A DNA stretch of 64,000 nt from Neglectibacter timonensis. GTDB lineage: Bacteria > Bacillota > Clostridia > Oscillospirales > Acutalibacteraceae. The notes under the pieces were generated by a model. It was given only the letters and a program-made list of their open reading frames with translations. It searched no databases and was not told the DNA's origin. Positions within the stretch are counted from its first letter, which is position 1. The number at the start of each line of letters is the position of its first letter. The stretch is taken from NCBI RefSeq assembly GCF_900048895.1, contig NZ_LT160638.1, positions 243,497 through 307,496 on the forward strand, given 5' to 3'. Made by a program: the position numbers and the translations under genes. Shown here in pieces: positions 44,059 through 53,005 of this stretch.

Positions 44059-44841
44059 TCAGCCCTGTTCCAGCCTGTGGCTGACGGTATCCAGCAGGCA
44101 AAGAAATAGTTTTTCGAAGCCCATGCTGATGAGAATGATAACCAGCGTCCAGGCCAGGAGTTCAGGTGTTTCCAGATAGATTTTGGCCTGGTACAGGCGT
44201 TCCCCGATGGAACCCTGGGGCAGGCCGATCACCTCTGCCGCAACGCCTGCTTTCCAGCACAGCCCTAAGGATACCGCACAGGCTGAGCGAAAGAAGGGAA
44301 GCACCTGGGGAATATGGAAATACCGCAGACGCCGCCGGAACGGCACTTCAAATACATCCGCCATTTCCAGAAGCTTCTGATCCATGTTCCCAATGCCCGC
44401 CAGGGTGTTGGAGTAGATGATGGGCGTGACCATTAGCAAGGAGATAAAAATAGAGAGATGCCGGGAAGGCAGCCAGATAAGCACCAGAATGATGAACGAA
44501 GCCACAGGGGTGGCCTTGATAACGCCCATCAGAGGCTGGATGAGCACCTGGGCCCAGAAGAAACGGGAGGCAAGCCCCGCCAGAAGAATCCCGCAGAGGC
44601 AGGCCAGGAGAAAACCCAGGGTGATGCGGGAAAAGGAGAACAGGACAGCCCTCCAAAAGGAGGGTTCCGGCAGGAGGGAAATGAGTCTGGCCGCCACCGA
44701 AACCGGGGAAGCCAGCAAGATTTCCTGATGGATAAACATGGCGGCAAGCTGCCAAACGGCAATCCAGAATACAGCCGCGCCCAGGCGGAGAAACCGCCTC
44801 CTCCCGGGCGTCAGTTCAGGCGGCACACGACGTTGTTTCAT
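44059..44841 (-). CDS. ABC transporter permease, SsuC/TauC type
   Basis: A 260-residue permease with about six helices and the ATPase-docking loop LLEMADVFEVPFRRRLRYFH. FRSACAVSLGLCWKAGVAAE is the other conserved block. Its ATG directly follows the stop of the binding-protein gene, so the two are tightly coupled. Confidence 0.92.
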   Translation of the reverse strand: MKQRRVPPELTPGRRRFLRLGAAVFWIAVWQLAAMFIHQEILLASPVSVAARLISLLPEPSFWRAVLFSFSRITLGFLLACLCGILLAGLASRFFWAQVLIQPLMGVIKATPVASFIILVLIWLPSRHLSIFISLLMVTPIIYSNTLAGIGNMDQKLLEMADVFEVPFRRRLRYFHIPQVLPFFRSACAVSLGLCWKAGVAAEVIGLPQGSIGERLYQAKIYLETPELLAWTLVIILISMGFEKLFLCLLDTVSHRLEQG

Positions 44842-45948
44842 CTATCCGGCATAGTAGAAATCGTCCGCGGGGAGCTTGCCGCCCACGGCTTGGGGATTCT
44901 GTTCAAACAGGACGGAGAGGTAAGAAGAAAGCTTATCCTTCATGTCGCTGCCGGACAAAAAGGTGATATTGCATTGTGGAAGCGCTTTTTTGGCCACCTC
45001 TGCGGTAACGATGTCGTAGTTTCCCACCAGTTCGGCTGCAGCGTCGTTCTGTTCCGTCACATAGGTGACGGAACTGCTGTACTCCTCCAGGAATTTTTTC
45101 ACAGCCTCGGGATTCTGCTGTACAAAATCCGTCCGGGCTACCGCCACGCCGGTGATCAGCGTAGTGGGTGAGCCGTTATCCTGAGCCAGCTTTTCCCATT
45201 CTTTCGTCATGTCCAGGGCGATGCGGATATTCTCATTTTTGGTCAATGCGGTGGTGGCGAAGGGCTGGGGCAGCATGGCTACCGCGTTTTCCGTACTGGC
45301 CAGCGCCGCCACACATTCCGAATGCTCGGAACGCCATTCTATAGACACGTCCTTTTCTGGGTCAATACCGTTCTGAGAAAGCATATAGTTGAGCGCATAT
45401 TCCGGCGTGGATCCCTTGCCGCTGGCAAAGATGGTCCTGCCGCGCAGATCTTCCACCGTATTGACGCTGTCCCCGCTCTCCACAATGTACAGCACTCCCA
45501 GGGTGTTCACCGCCAAAACCTGAATCTTTCCCTCAGTTTTGTTATAGAGAACGCTGGCAAGGTTTGCGGGCACGGCAGCCAGATCCAATTCCCCCTGAAC
45601 CAGCTTCGGGGTGATCTCGTCGGGAGAGGCGTAGATGGAAAAATCGTATTGGGGGGCCTCGGAGTGGTCGTTGTCATCCATGAGCTTGACCAGGCCCATG
45701 GCGGTGGGCCCCTTCAGGGCGGCCACCCGGATTTTCTCCCCTGACGCCGCGGATTCGGGAGAGGGCTGAGAGGAGTCTTCCGCCGGAACGCCCGGTGTAG
45801 AAGACACCGCCGAAGACACAGAGGAACTCTCTGTGCCGGAGGAAGCCTGGGAACTGGGAGAAGAGTTGTTGTCAGAACTGCTGCAGCCCGTCATGGCTGC
45901 TGCCAGAACAAGGGCCAGAAACAGGGAGGTTATCTTTTTTTTCATCAT
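44842..45948 (-). CDS. ABC transporter substrate-binding lipoprotein, NMT1/SsuA-like
   Basis: A 368-residue extracellular binding protein. The signal peptide (LALVLAAAMTGC) is lipid-anchored, then comes a Ser/Pro-rich linker to about residue 65. The binding fold begins IRVAALKGPTAMGLVKLMDD, with ELDLAAVPANLASVLYN and GRTIFASGKGSTPEYALNY as conserved stretches. The family carries taurine, nitrate, sulfonates or thiamine precursors; the ligand is unknown. It is the first gene of the importer, behind a strong promoter and a long leader. AAAGGAT stands rather far from the first of two adjacent ATGs, so weak initiation is possible. Confidence 0.88.
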   Translation of the reverse strand: MMKKKITSLFLALVLAAAMTGCSSSDNNSSPSSQASSGTESSSVSSAVSSTPGVPAEDSSQPSPESAASGEKIRVAALKGPTAMGLVKLMDDNDHSEAPQYDFSIYASPDEITPKLVQGELDLAAVPANLASVLYNKTEGKIQVLAVNTLGVLYIVESGDSVNTVEDLRGRTIFASGKGSTPEYALNYMLSQNGIDPEKDVSIEWRSEHSECVAALASTENAVAMLPQPFATTALTKNENIRIALDMTKEWEKLAQDNGSPTTLITGVAVARTDFVQQNPEAVKKFLEEYSSSVTYVTEQNDAAAELVGNYDIVTAEVAKKALPQCNITFLSGSDMKDKLSSYLSVLFEQNPQAVGGKLPADDFYYAG

Positions 45949-46125
45949 GTTCAGATCGTCATCCTTTCTGTATAAGGCTGAAAACAGGATTTCAGCGCGT
46001 TGTAATTTCTGTTTCGCCGCCCACCCTGCAAATTGTCCCGGACGGCGCATACTGTCGTGAGTCAGCCCGAAAGGAACGAGGATTGCGCTTGTATCCGGGC
46101 CCGGGCAGTCGACTGCTGCCCGGGC
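45949..46125 (-). promoter_or_regulatory. long structured leader of the NMT1-like importer
   Basis: The transcript from the promoter at 46128-46156 should begin near 46122 with a 10-bp perfect GC hairpin (46099-46125) and continue for about 175 bases to the first ATG. A second hairpin, GCTGAAA with TTTCAGC, lies at 45977-45996, near the ribosome site. Such length and folding suggest RNA-based control. I compared it by eye with TPP, RFN, cobalamin, Moco and guanidine elements and could not match any. Confidence 0.4.
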
Positions 46126-46127
46126 AA

Positions 46128-46156
46128 ATTATATGCTTTTTTCCGGGAGAAATCAA
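46128..46156 (-). promoter_or_regulatory. promoter of the NMT1-like importer
   Basis: TTGATT and TATAAT stand 17 bases apart on the minus strand, a near-consensus sigma-A site. Confidence 0.75.
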
Positions 46157-46202
46157 GGGCGGGCAGACATGCGGAGATGTCCTGCAACAGTTTTCCTCCG
46201 CG

Positions 46203-46231
46203 TTGCAAAAATATGGGAGAGTGTGTATAAT
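46203..46231 (+). promoter_or_regulatory. promoter of the glycan cassette
   Basis: TTGCAA and TATAAT are 17 bases apart, about 80 bases before the GT2 start. It is divergent from the importer promoter. Confidence 0.75.
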
Positions 46232-46309
46232 AGAGGAAAACTTTTGTAAAGTAACAGAAATGGGGTCTCTTCGAAAACCGGGGAGAAAATTTCCTGAGGG
46301 GGTGGCGCT

Positions 46310-47284
46310 TTGCCGAAAACCAGTATTGTGGTTCCCGTTTATAATGTGGAACAGTATGTGGAAAAATGCGCAAACTCGATTTTAGCCCAGACGGACCCTG
46401 ATTTTGAGCTGCTTCTGGTAGACGACGGTTCTACGGACGCCAGCGGGACTATCTGCGACCGGATTGCCGGAAAGGACGCCAGGGTCAGGGTGATTCATCA
46501 GCCCAACGCCGGACTGGGCGGAGCGAGAAACACAGGAATCGAGGCGGCAAACGGGGAATGGCTGCTCTTTGTGGACAGCGATGACTGGTTGGAGCCGGAA
46601 ATTCTGCAAAAGGCCCGCGAAACGGGGGAGAGGACTGGGGCGGAGCTGGTGATGTTTGCCTTCCGCTCCGTGGACGAGCTGGGAAAGCAGATTCAGGTCT
46701 TCCGGGAAGAACTGCCCAAGGATATGCCGCTGACGGTCACGGAGCATCGGGAAATTTACCTTACGGCGCCCTGTGCGTGGAACAAGCTGTACCGAGCAGC
46801 TCTGTTCCGGGAGTCGGCAGTGCGCTATCCGCCCCGGGTATGGTATGAGGATATCCGCACTACCTTAAAGCTGTTTTTGGCAGCGAAAACAGCTGTGTTT
46901 CTCGATGATATCGGTTATAACTACCTGCTGCGGGAGGGCTCCATCACCAAAAACCTCAACGCGGACCGGAACGTGGAAATCCTGGAGGCCTTTGACGATA
47001 TCCTTTCCTATTTCAAGGCGCAGGGAATGTTCCAGGAGTACCGGGAGGAACTGTGTTATCTGACGCTGTATCACGCTTACCTCACCGCCTCGGTGCGGGT
47101 GCTGCGCATTGACAGGAAACATCCGCTGCTCCCCCGGTTTGCGGAATATCTGGAGCACGAGTTCCCTGACTGGAGAAAGAACCGGTATTTGGACAGGCTG
47201 GGAAGGAACAGAAAGCTACTGCTCTTTTTGCTGCAAAGGAAGTGGTATTTCCTCATCGCCCTGCTGTTCCAGCTCAAGGGGTAA
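46310..47284 (+). CDS. family-2 glycosyltransferase
   Basis: A 324-residue transferase. The nucleotide-sugar fold starts TSIVVPVYNVEQYVEKC, with LLLVDDGSTDASG, the glycine-rich NAGLGGARNTGIEAANGEW and the metal-binding VDSDDWLEP. RVWYEDIRTTLKLF resembles the acceptor end of WcaA-type enzymes. The start is probably TTG, six bases after GAGGGGGTGG. It is cytosolic with a hydrophobic C-terminus (LLFLLQRKWYFLIALLFQL) that may bind the membrane. First gene of a cassette for a surface polysaccharide or teichoic-acid-like polymer. Confidence 0.93.
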   Translation: MPKTSIVVPVYNVEQYVEKCANSILAQTDPDFELLLVDDGSTDASGTICDRIAGKDARVRVIHQPNAGLGGARNTGIEAANGEWLLFVDSDDWLEPEILQKARETGERTGAELVMFAFRSVDELGKQIQVFREELPKDMPLTVTEHREIYLTAPCAWNKLYRAALFRESAVRYPPRVWYEDIRTTLKLFLAAKTAVFLDDIGYNYLLREGSITKNLNADRNVEILEAFDDILSYFKAQGMFQEYREELCYLTLYHAYLTASVRVLRIDRKHPLLPRFAEYLEHEFPDWRKNRYLDRLGRNRKLLLFLLQRKWYFLIALLFQLKG

Positions 47285-47313
47285 TTTAGGCGCGGTCCGA
47301 AAGGGAGAATCAG

Positions 47314-48618
47314 ATGAATTTGATAAAGAAGTGGAAAGAGCGGGAAAAAGGCAGCTTTATCGAAAATGCGGTGATGCTGTATATCCTGCAGTTTTCCAAT
47401 ATGTTTTTAGGCCTGGTCACCGTGCCCTACCAAACCCGTATTATGGGCGCTGAAATTTTCGGCAAGCTCAATGTGGCTGCCGCCATCATGATGTATTTTC
47501 AGCTTTTGATGGACTTTGGGTTCATCCTCTCGGCGGTGGCCAAAATTTCCCGCCACAGGGATGACCCACAGGTGCTCTCTAAGGTGCTGACCTGCGTCAC
47601 CTGGGCGAAGGCGCTGTTCTTTGCGGTGTCGCTGCTGGTGGTGGAACTGTGCATTTCTCCCGGGCTGGAGGACAACAGCATGCGGCTGATGTACTTTTTC
47701 TATCTGCTGGCCACGGGCACCAATTCCTTCCTGCCCGACTACATGTATAAGGGCCTGGAACGCATGTCCATCATAACGGTGCGTACGGTGCTGATCAAGC
47801 TGTTCTTCACTGCCATGATCTTTTTGTTTCTGCGTACCAAGGAACAGTATTTTCTGGTGCCCTTGTTCACAGCCATCGGGAACACCGGCGCGATTGTGGC
47901 GGTGTACTGGCATCTCATCAAGAAGATGGGGGTGCATTTCTGCCGGGTGACAGTGAGAGAGGTCTTCCTGGAGATCAAGGAGTCCTTCTGGTTTTTTGTC
48001 TCCAAAATCGCCTCCACCGTATATACCTCCACCAACACGATCATTCTGGGAGGCATGGATGCCTCCGGGGCGCTGGCCGGGACCTATTCCGCCGCTTCGG
48101 ACAAGATCATTACGCCGGTGCGGAATATGATGAATCCCATTTCGGACAGCCTTTATCCCCATATGATCAAGCACAGGAATTTCAAGCTGATCAAGAGGAC
48201 TTTGCTGATCTTTATGCCGCTGATCGCCCTGGGCTGCGGCGTGCTTTTTGTGTTCGCCGAGCCGATCTGCATCGGGTTCTTCGGAGATGATTTTGGGGCC
48301 AGCATCCTGCCTTTGCGGGCCCTGCTGCCGGTGGTGCTTTTCACCCTGCCCAACTATGTTTTGGGCTTCCCCACTCTGGGGGCCATGGGTCTTGCCAAGT
48401 ATGCCAACCTATCCACAGTGTTCGGCACGGTGATCCACCTGATCAACCTGGGAATAGCCTTTTTCACCGGGCATCTCGATGTGCTGACGCTGTGCCTGCT
48501 CACGTCCCTGACGGAATTCCTGATTTTGCTGTTCCGGGTCGTGGTGATCTTCCTGAACCGGAACCGGCTTCGTCCTGAAGAGGCGGGAAAGATAGAGGAG
48601 AAGATTTTGGATGAATGA
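47314..48618 (+). CDS. Wzx-type polysaccharide flippase
   Basis: A 434-residue membrane protein with about twelve helices. The opening ENAVMLYILQFSNMFLGLVT and PYQTRIMGAEIFGKLNVAAA is typical for O-antigen/PST flippases. It should move lipid-linked oligosaccharides across the membrane. GAAAGGGAG precedes the ATG. The next gene overlaps its end by eight bases. Confidence 0.93.
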   Translation: MNLIKKWKEREKGSFIENAVMLYILQFSNMFLGLVTVPYQTRIMGAEIFGKLNVAAAIMMYFQLLMDFGFILSAVAKISRHRDDPQVLSKVLTCVTWAKALFFAVSLLVVELCISPGLEDNSMRLMYFFYLLATGTNSFLPDYMYKGLERMSIITVRTVLIKLFFTAMIFLFLRTKEQYFLVPLFTAIGNTGAIVAVYWHLIKKMGVHFCRVTVREVFLEIKESFWFFVSKIASTVYTSTNTIILGGMDASGALAGTYSAASDKIITPVRNMMNPISDSLYPHMIKHRNFKLIKRTLLIFMPLIALGCGVLFVFAEPICIGFFGDDFGASILPLRALLPVVLFTLPNYVLGFPTLGAMGLAKYANLSTVFGTVIHLINLGIAFFTGHLDVLTLCLLTSLTEFLILLFRVVVIFLNRNRLRPEEAGKIEEKILDE

Positions 48619-49747
48619 GGTACTGCACAAAATCAAGAGAAACGTGCTGTGGGAGCTTTTTTCCCTTTTGCCGAAGCAGCCCGGGAAAGCGGTGTGCCAA
48701 AGCTTTTACGGCAGAGGCTGGTCCGACAGCCCCGCGGCTGTGGGGGAAGAACTGCTGAAGCGCGGTTATACGGTCTGCTGGGTCGTAAAGGGAGAGCAGG
48801 AAGCGAATTCCCTGCCCGAGGGAGTAAAGCCGCTGCTGCTGGACAGCGCCGCGGCAATCTACCACCAGTGTACCGCCGGGGTATGGGTGGACAGCTGCCG
48901 CAAATGGGCTTATACAAAAAAGCGCGGCAGACAGCTTTATATTCAAACCTGGCACGGTTTCCCGCTGAAACGGATTGAAAAGGATGCGGAGAAGGCCCTG
49001 CCGGAGGATTATATCCGGGCGGCCAGGCAGGATTCCCGGATGGCCGACCTGTTTGTCTCAAACTCCCGCTTTTTGACGCAGATTTATCAGAAAGGATTCT
49101 GGTATGACGGCGAGGTGCTGGAATGCGGCTTTCCCCGCAACGACATCCTTGCCCAGGAGCATCCGGATCTGGAAAGCAAGGTGAGGAGGGCTCTCTCTCT
49201 TCCTGAGGATAAGAAACTCCTGCTTTATGCGCCCACTTTCCGAAAGGATAAGGGTGTTTCCGTTTACGACGTGGATTTTTCCCGCTGTGCCAGGGCGCTG
49301 GGGAATAGATTCGGCGGGGAGTGGACGGTGCTGCTGAAGCTGCACCCCAATATTGCAGGGAAAGCGGCGGAGATTCCCTTTGATCCTGAGGTTGTAAAAA
49401 ATGCCTCGGAATATCCTGATATTCAGGAATTGTACTTGGCCAGCGACGCCCTGCTGACGGATTATTCCTCGGTGATGTTCGATTATATGGCCACCGGAAA
49501 GCCCTGCTTCCTCTATGTCAACGATCTGGAGGCCTACCGGGGGGACAGGAATTTTTATTTCGACCTGCAGAAGCTGCCCTATCTCCTGACCGAGGATAAC
49601 GACGGGCTGGAGCAGGCGATCCATTCCTTCGATGAGGAGGAACAGGCCGCCAGGGAAGAACAGTTTCGGGAAGAGTTTGGCGTGCAGGAAACCGGCCATG
49701 CCGCCCAGGCAGTGGCGGATTGGATTGAACAAAGGCAAAAAATTTAG
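48611..49747 (+). CDS. TagF/TagB-like CDP-glycerol glycerophosphotransferase
   Basis: A 378-residue enzyme that transfers glycerol phosphate from CDP-glycerol. Family marks are YIQTWHGFPLKRIEKD near residue 115, NSRFLTQIYQKGFW, RNDILAQEHPDL, LLYAPTFRKDKGVSVYDVDF and the CDP-glycerol block DALLTDYSSVMFDYM. The catalytic histidine is in TWHG. TagD, which makes CDP-glycerol, follows 18 bases later, so donor synthesis and transfer are coupled. It may decorate the flippase-exported glycan or build a short polyglycerol phosphate. Confidence 0.93.
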   Translation: MNEVLHKIKRNVLWELFSLLPKQPGKAVCQSFYGRGWSDSPAAVGEELLKRGYTVCWVVKGEQEANSLPEGVKPLLLDSAAAIYHQCTAGVWVDSCRKWAYTKKRGRQLYIQTWHGFPLKRIEKDAEKALPEDYIRAARQDSRMADLFVSNSRFLTQIYQKGFWYDGEVLECGFPRNDILAQEHPDLESKVRRALSLPEDKKLLLYAPTFRKDKGVSVYDVDFSRCARALGNRFGGEWTVLLKLHPNIAGKAAEIPFDPEVVKNASEYPDIQELYLASDALLTDYSSVMFDYMATGKPCFLYVNDLEAYRGDRNFYFDLQKLPYLLTEDNDGLEQAIHSFDEEEQAAREEQFREEFGVQETGHAAQAVADWIEQRQKI

Positions 49748-49764
49748 AACGGGGGAAAACCTTC

Positions 49765-50157
49765 ATGAAGCGAGTGATCACCTACGGTACCTTTGACCTG
49801 CTCCATTATGGGCACATCAATCTGCTGCGCAGGGCTAAGCAGTATGGAGACTATCTGATTGTGGCCCTCTCCACCGATGAGTTTAACTGGGAAGAAAAGC
49901 GGAAGAAATGCTATTTTGACTATGAAAAGCGCAAGCAGCTGCTGGAAGCAATCCGGTATGTGGATCTGGTGATCCCGGAGGAAAGCTGGGAGCAAAAGCG
50001 CACCGACGTCCGGGAGTACCATGTGGACACCTTTGTGATGGGGAACGATTGGGAAGGGAAATTCGATTTTCTCAAGGAGTTCTGCGAGGTGGTCTATCTG
50101 CCCCGTACTCCGGAAATTTCTACCAGCCAGATCAAGAAGGATCTCAATGATAGATGA
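49765..50157 (+). CDS. tagD: glycerol-3-phosphate cytidylyltransferase
   Basis: A 130-residue cytosolic enzyme making CDP-glycerol from glycerol 3-phosphate and CTP. The nucleotide site is GTFDLLHYGHINLLRRAK, with H14 and H17, and RTPEISTSQIKKDL is the second signature (usually RTxGISTTxIK, here with Glu for Gly). The length is standard. It ends the cassette before a terminator. Confidence 0.95.
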   Translation: MKRVITYGTFDLLHYGHINLLRRAKQYGDYLIVALSTDEFNWEEKRKKCYFDYEKRKQLLEAIRYVDLVIPEESWEQKRTDVREYHVDTFVMGNDWEGKFDFLKEFCEVVYLPRTPEISTSQIKKDLNDR

Positions 50158-50190
50158 GAAACCGGGCGGCGCTGCCCCAGCAATCGAAGG

Positions 50191-50224
50191 AAAAGCCGCA
50201 GATTTACTCTGCGGCTTTTCCTTT
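50191..50224 (+). terminator. intrinsic terminator of the glycan cassette
   Basis: AAAAGCCGCAG pairs with CTGCGGCTTTT over seven bases, followed by CCTTT. Confidence 0.8.
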
Positions 50225-50247
50225 ACACACAGGAGGGATAAAATTTC

Positions 50248-51078
50248 ATGTATTATGATATACTTCAGGCTTTAGAAAAGCCGCCGCTCTATACGAAGAC
50301 GAAAGGAGAGTTTTGGAACGACTCCTATATTTCTCAACAGATGCTCAAGGCTCACCTGGATCCCGAATTTGAAGGGGCAAGCCGAAAGCTGGAATTTATT
50401 GAAAGCTCGGCCTCCTGGATTAAAGAGCTCGTCCCACCGGCAGAGTTTTCTTCGTTGCTTGACGTTGGATGCGGCCCGGGGCTGTATACGGAAAGATTTT
50501 CCCGGCAGGGCTATCGAGTGACGGGCATTGATTTCTCTAGAAGGTCCATAGAGTATGCGAGACGCTCCGCGGCAGGGCAAGGGCTGGACATTGCTTATTT
50601 CTGCCAGGATTATCTGGAGATGTCATTCCGGGAACCCTTCGATTTTGCAACCATGATCTATTGCGATTATGGCGCCTTATCGGATGTTGACAGAAAGGGA
50701 TTGATGAACAGGATCTACCGGCAGCTGAAGCCAGGCGGAAAATTCCTGTTCGATGTGTTTTCCGTTGTAACCTATGATTCGTTTCAGGAAGCGCAGACCT
50801 GGGAAGTTTGTCCCCAAGGAGGATTTTGGCGGGAAGAGGGCTATGTTGCCCTGTGCGGACAGTACCGGTATCCGAATCTTGTGACGTTGAAGCAGACTAC
50901 AGTCCTCTCTGACAGGGGTATGATGACCTACCAGCTATGGGACACCTGCTTTACCAGGGAGTCTCTGCGGAAAGAGGCGGAAGAAAGCGGGTTTAAGGTC
51001 TGCGGTATCTTTGGGGATATCGCGGGCATGCCTTACCGTGAAGACAGCCCTACTCTTGCCGTATTATTGGAAAAATAA
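50248..51078 (+). CDS. class I SAM-dependent methyltransferase
   Basis: A 276-residue methyltransferase. The SAM loop is LLDVGCGPGLYTERFSRQGY near residue 75, then VTGIDFSRRSIEYAR for the ribose contact and LKPGGKFLFDVFSVVTYDSF after the catalytic strand. ACAGGAGG precedes the ATG. The 75-residue N-terminal part contains FWNDSYISQQMLKAHLDP, typical for a clostridial subgroup. It stands alone between two terminators; the substrate is unknown. Confidence 0.9.
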   Translation: MYYDILQALEKPPLYTKTKGEFWNDSYISQQMLKAHLDPEFEGASRKLEFIESSASWIKELVPPAEFSSLLDVGCGPGLYTERFSRQGYRVTGIDFSRRSIEYARRSAAGQGLDIAYFCQDYLEMSFREPFDFATMIYCDYGALSDVDRKGLMNRIYRQLKPGGKFLFDVFSVVTYDSFQEAQTWEVCPQGGFWREEGYVALCGQYRYPNLVTLKQTTVLSDRGMMTYQLWDTCFTRESLRKEAEESGFKVCGIFGDIAGMPYREDSPTLAVLLEK

Positions 51079-51196
51079 TTGGCAGGGATGCAGTTCTGTG
51101 ACAGACTGTAGAAACGGAGAAAGCCGGAGATCAATGCTGGCTGGAAAAAGCGTCTGTCCGTAGGTTTCGTCAAATAGCTCTGGCACTTGCAGAAAA

Positions 51197-51242
51197 AATA
51201 CGGACACACCATTTTGAAAAGTCTGGTGTGTCCGTATTTTCT
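51197..51242. terminator. intrinsic terminator
   Basis: A 15-bp stem AATACGGACACACCA with its complement, 12-base loop, T-run TTTT on the plus strand and A-run on the other side, so possibly bidirectional between the convergent methyltransferase and mrp-type genes. Confidence 0.8.
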
Positions 51243-51319
51243 GTCCGATAGCTTTGACATACTATTTCAGGAGTTCTTCCTACGGATCCGTTCCTCCGTT
51301 TTGTACGTTGCAAACGAAC

Positions 51320-52162
51320 TTAGGCATCCCCGGCGGGAAGCGTCTCGATGAGGTCGGCGGCAGCGTCCAGGTAGGCGCCGTCAAACAGTTCGATGGCTCC
51401 CCGGTCGCACAGAGTGGCGAGCTGCGGGTCTACGGGCAGCCTGCCCAGCACCTTCAGGGCATATTTGGCGGCCACCTCGTCAATATGGCTTTCGCCGAAC
51501 AGGGGAATCTGTTTCCCACAGTCCGGACACTGCACATAGCTCATGTTTTCAACCAAGCCCAACACTGGGACATCCATCATCTTTGCCATTTCCACCGCCT
51601 TGGAGACGATCATGGAGACCAGTTCCTGGGGAGAAGTGACAATGAGAATGCCGGAAAGCGGCAGGGACTGGAACACAGTCAGCGGAGCGTCGCCTGTTCC
51701 GGGAGGCATGTCTACAAACATGTAGTCCACCTCGCCCCAGACCACATCGGTCCAGAACTGCTTGATGGCTCCGGCAATCACCGGGCCGCGCCAAACCACG
51801 GGGGAGGTTTCCTCCTCCAGCAGCAGGTTGACGCTCATCACCTTGATTCCGGTTTTGGTAAGCACGGGGTAGAGGCCATTTTCATCAGACACGGCGCGTT
51901 CTTTCAAGCCAAAACATTTGGGAATGGAAGGGCCGGTGATATCGGCGTCGAGAATGGCGGTTTCCGCATCTCGACGGCGCATGGTAGCGGCCAGCATGGA
52001 AGTGACCAGGGATTTTCCCACGCCGCCCTTGCCGCTGACAACGCCGATCACTTTTTTTACATGGCTCAGAGCGTTCTGGGGTTCCAGAAAGCTTTGAGGC
52101 TGGTTCCTGGAGGGGCAGTTTTCGCCACAGGAGGAACAATCGTGTGTGCAGGTTTCACTCAC
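51320..52162 (-). CDS. Mrp/NBP35-type P-loop ATPase (Fe-S carrier)
   Basis: A 280-residue cytosolic ATPase of the Mrp/ApbC group that binds and transfers iron-sulfur clusters. It begins with a cysteine cluster CTHDCSSCGENC, then the deviant Walker A GVVSGKGGVGKSLVTSM, switch region DADITGPSIP, and VDMPPGTGDAPL. A C-terminal pair VQCPDCGKQ is the cluster-binding CxxC. I chose GTG (giving SETCTHDC) because homologues start there; no strong ribosome site is visible. Likely a maturation factor for the many Fe-S proteins of an anaerobe. Confidence 0.9.
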   Translation of the reverse strand: MSETCTHDCSSCGENCPSRNQPQSFLEPQNALSHVKKVIGVVSGKGGVGKSLVTSMLAATMRRRDAETAILDADITGPSIPKCFGLKERAVSDENGLYPVLTKTGIKVMSVNLLLEEETSPVVWRGPVIAGAIKQFWTDVVWGEVDYMFVDMPPGTGDAPLTVFQSLPLSGILIVTSPQELVSMIVSKAVEMAKMMDVPVLGLVENMSYVQCPDCGKQIPLFGESHIDEVAAKYALKVLGRLPVDPQLATLCDRGAIELFDGAYLDAAADLIETLPAGDA

Positions 52163-52320
52163 GGATTTTTTACACTTCTTTCTTTCATGAGAATTGAGAA
52201 TGAGGATTCCGGCCGGAGTATAGGCATTCCAACCGCGTTTTATGCGGGCGGGGCCCACGGAAAAACAGGAGGCAGATGCGAGACACGCCCGCCGTCTCTA
52301 ATATCCTAGCTCGAACCGGC

Positions 52321-52986
52321 TCAATTGTCAAGCCGTCCGTCCCGCATGGTATACACGACGTCTGCCTTTCCTGCGATCTCCTCGTCGTGGGTGATGATGA
52401 TGACGCACTTTCCTTCCTCATGGGCCAGCGCCAGGAGAATTTCCACTATGTTCTGCCCGTTTTCCGAATCCAGATTACCGGTGGGCTCATCTGCAAGAAT
52501 TACCTTGGCCTGGGAAGCCAGTGCCCGGGCGATGGCCACTCTCTGTTGCTCACCGCCGCTCATACGGGCCGGCAGCTGTTTTTCAATGCTCTCTGGCAGG
52601 CCTACACGCCGGAGCAGTTCTTTTGCTGTTTGAGCCGCCTCCTTTCCCTTTTTGTGATTGAGTTCCATAGGGTACATCACATTTTCCAGAGCATTGAGCA
52701 GGGGGAAAAGATGGAATGCCTGGTAGATTACAGAAACCTCCTGCCGGCGGTACTGATCCCGGTTCAGTTCCTTCAGGGAACTGCCCTCATAAAAGATATC
52801 TCCGCTGACCGGCAGATCCAGGCCGGCCAGCAGGGAAAGCAGGGTGGTCTTTCCGCTGCCGGACTTGCCCACAATGGCATAAAATTTTCCCATTTCAAAG
52901 GAGCAGGAGACATCATTTAACACGTTTACCACACGGTAGCGGCTTTGGTAGGCATATTTTACATCGGATACAGCGAGCACACTCAT
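52321..52986 (-). CDS. ABC transporter ATPase, MacB/LolD type
   Basis: A 221-residue ATPase. Walker A is GKSGSGKTTLLSLLAG, the signature MSGGEQQRVAIARAL, Walker B VILADEPTGNLDSENG, and ITHDEEIAGKAD holds the switch His. This subfamily pairs with FtsX-like permeases and works by mechanotransmission rather than transport. It follows the two FtsX-like genes 19 bases downstream. Confidence 0.94.
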   Translation of the reverse strand: MSVLAVSDVKYAYQSRYRVVNVLNDVSCSFEMGKFYAIVGKSGSGKTTLLSLLAGLDLPVSGDIFYEGSSLKELNRDQYRRQEVSVIYQAFHLFPLLNALENVMYPMELNHKKGKEAAQTAKELLRRVGLPESIEKQLPARMSGGEQQRVAIARALASQAKVILADEPTGNLDSENGQNIVEILLALAHEEGKCVIIITHDEEIAGKADVVYTMRDGRLDN

Positions 52987-53005
52987 TTGTTTTCCTTCCT
53001 TTCCG

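Noticed and set aside
45949..46125. guanidine-III or RFN riboswitch in the importer leader
   Set aside because: Only short look-alike stretches (GCGCCGT, GGACAA, GCAGGGTG) are present, in the wrong order and without the required pairings.
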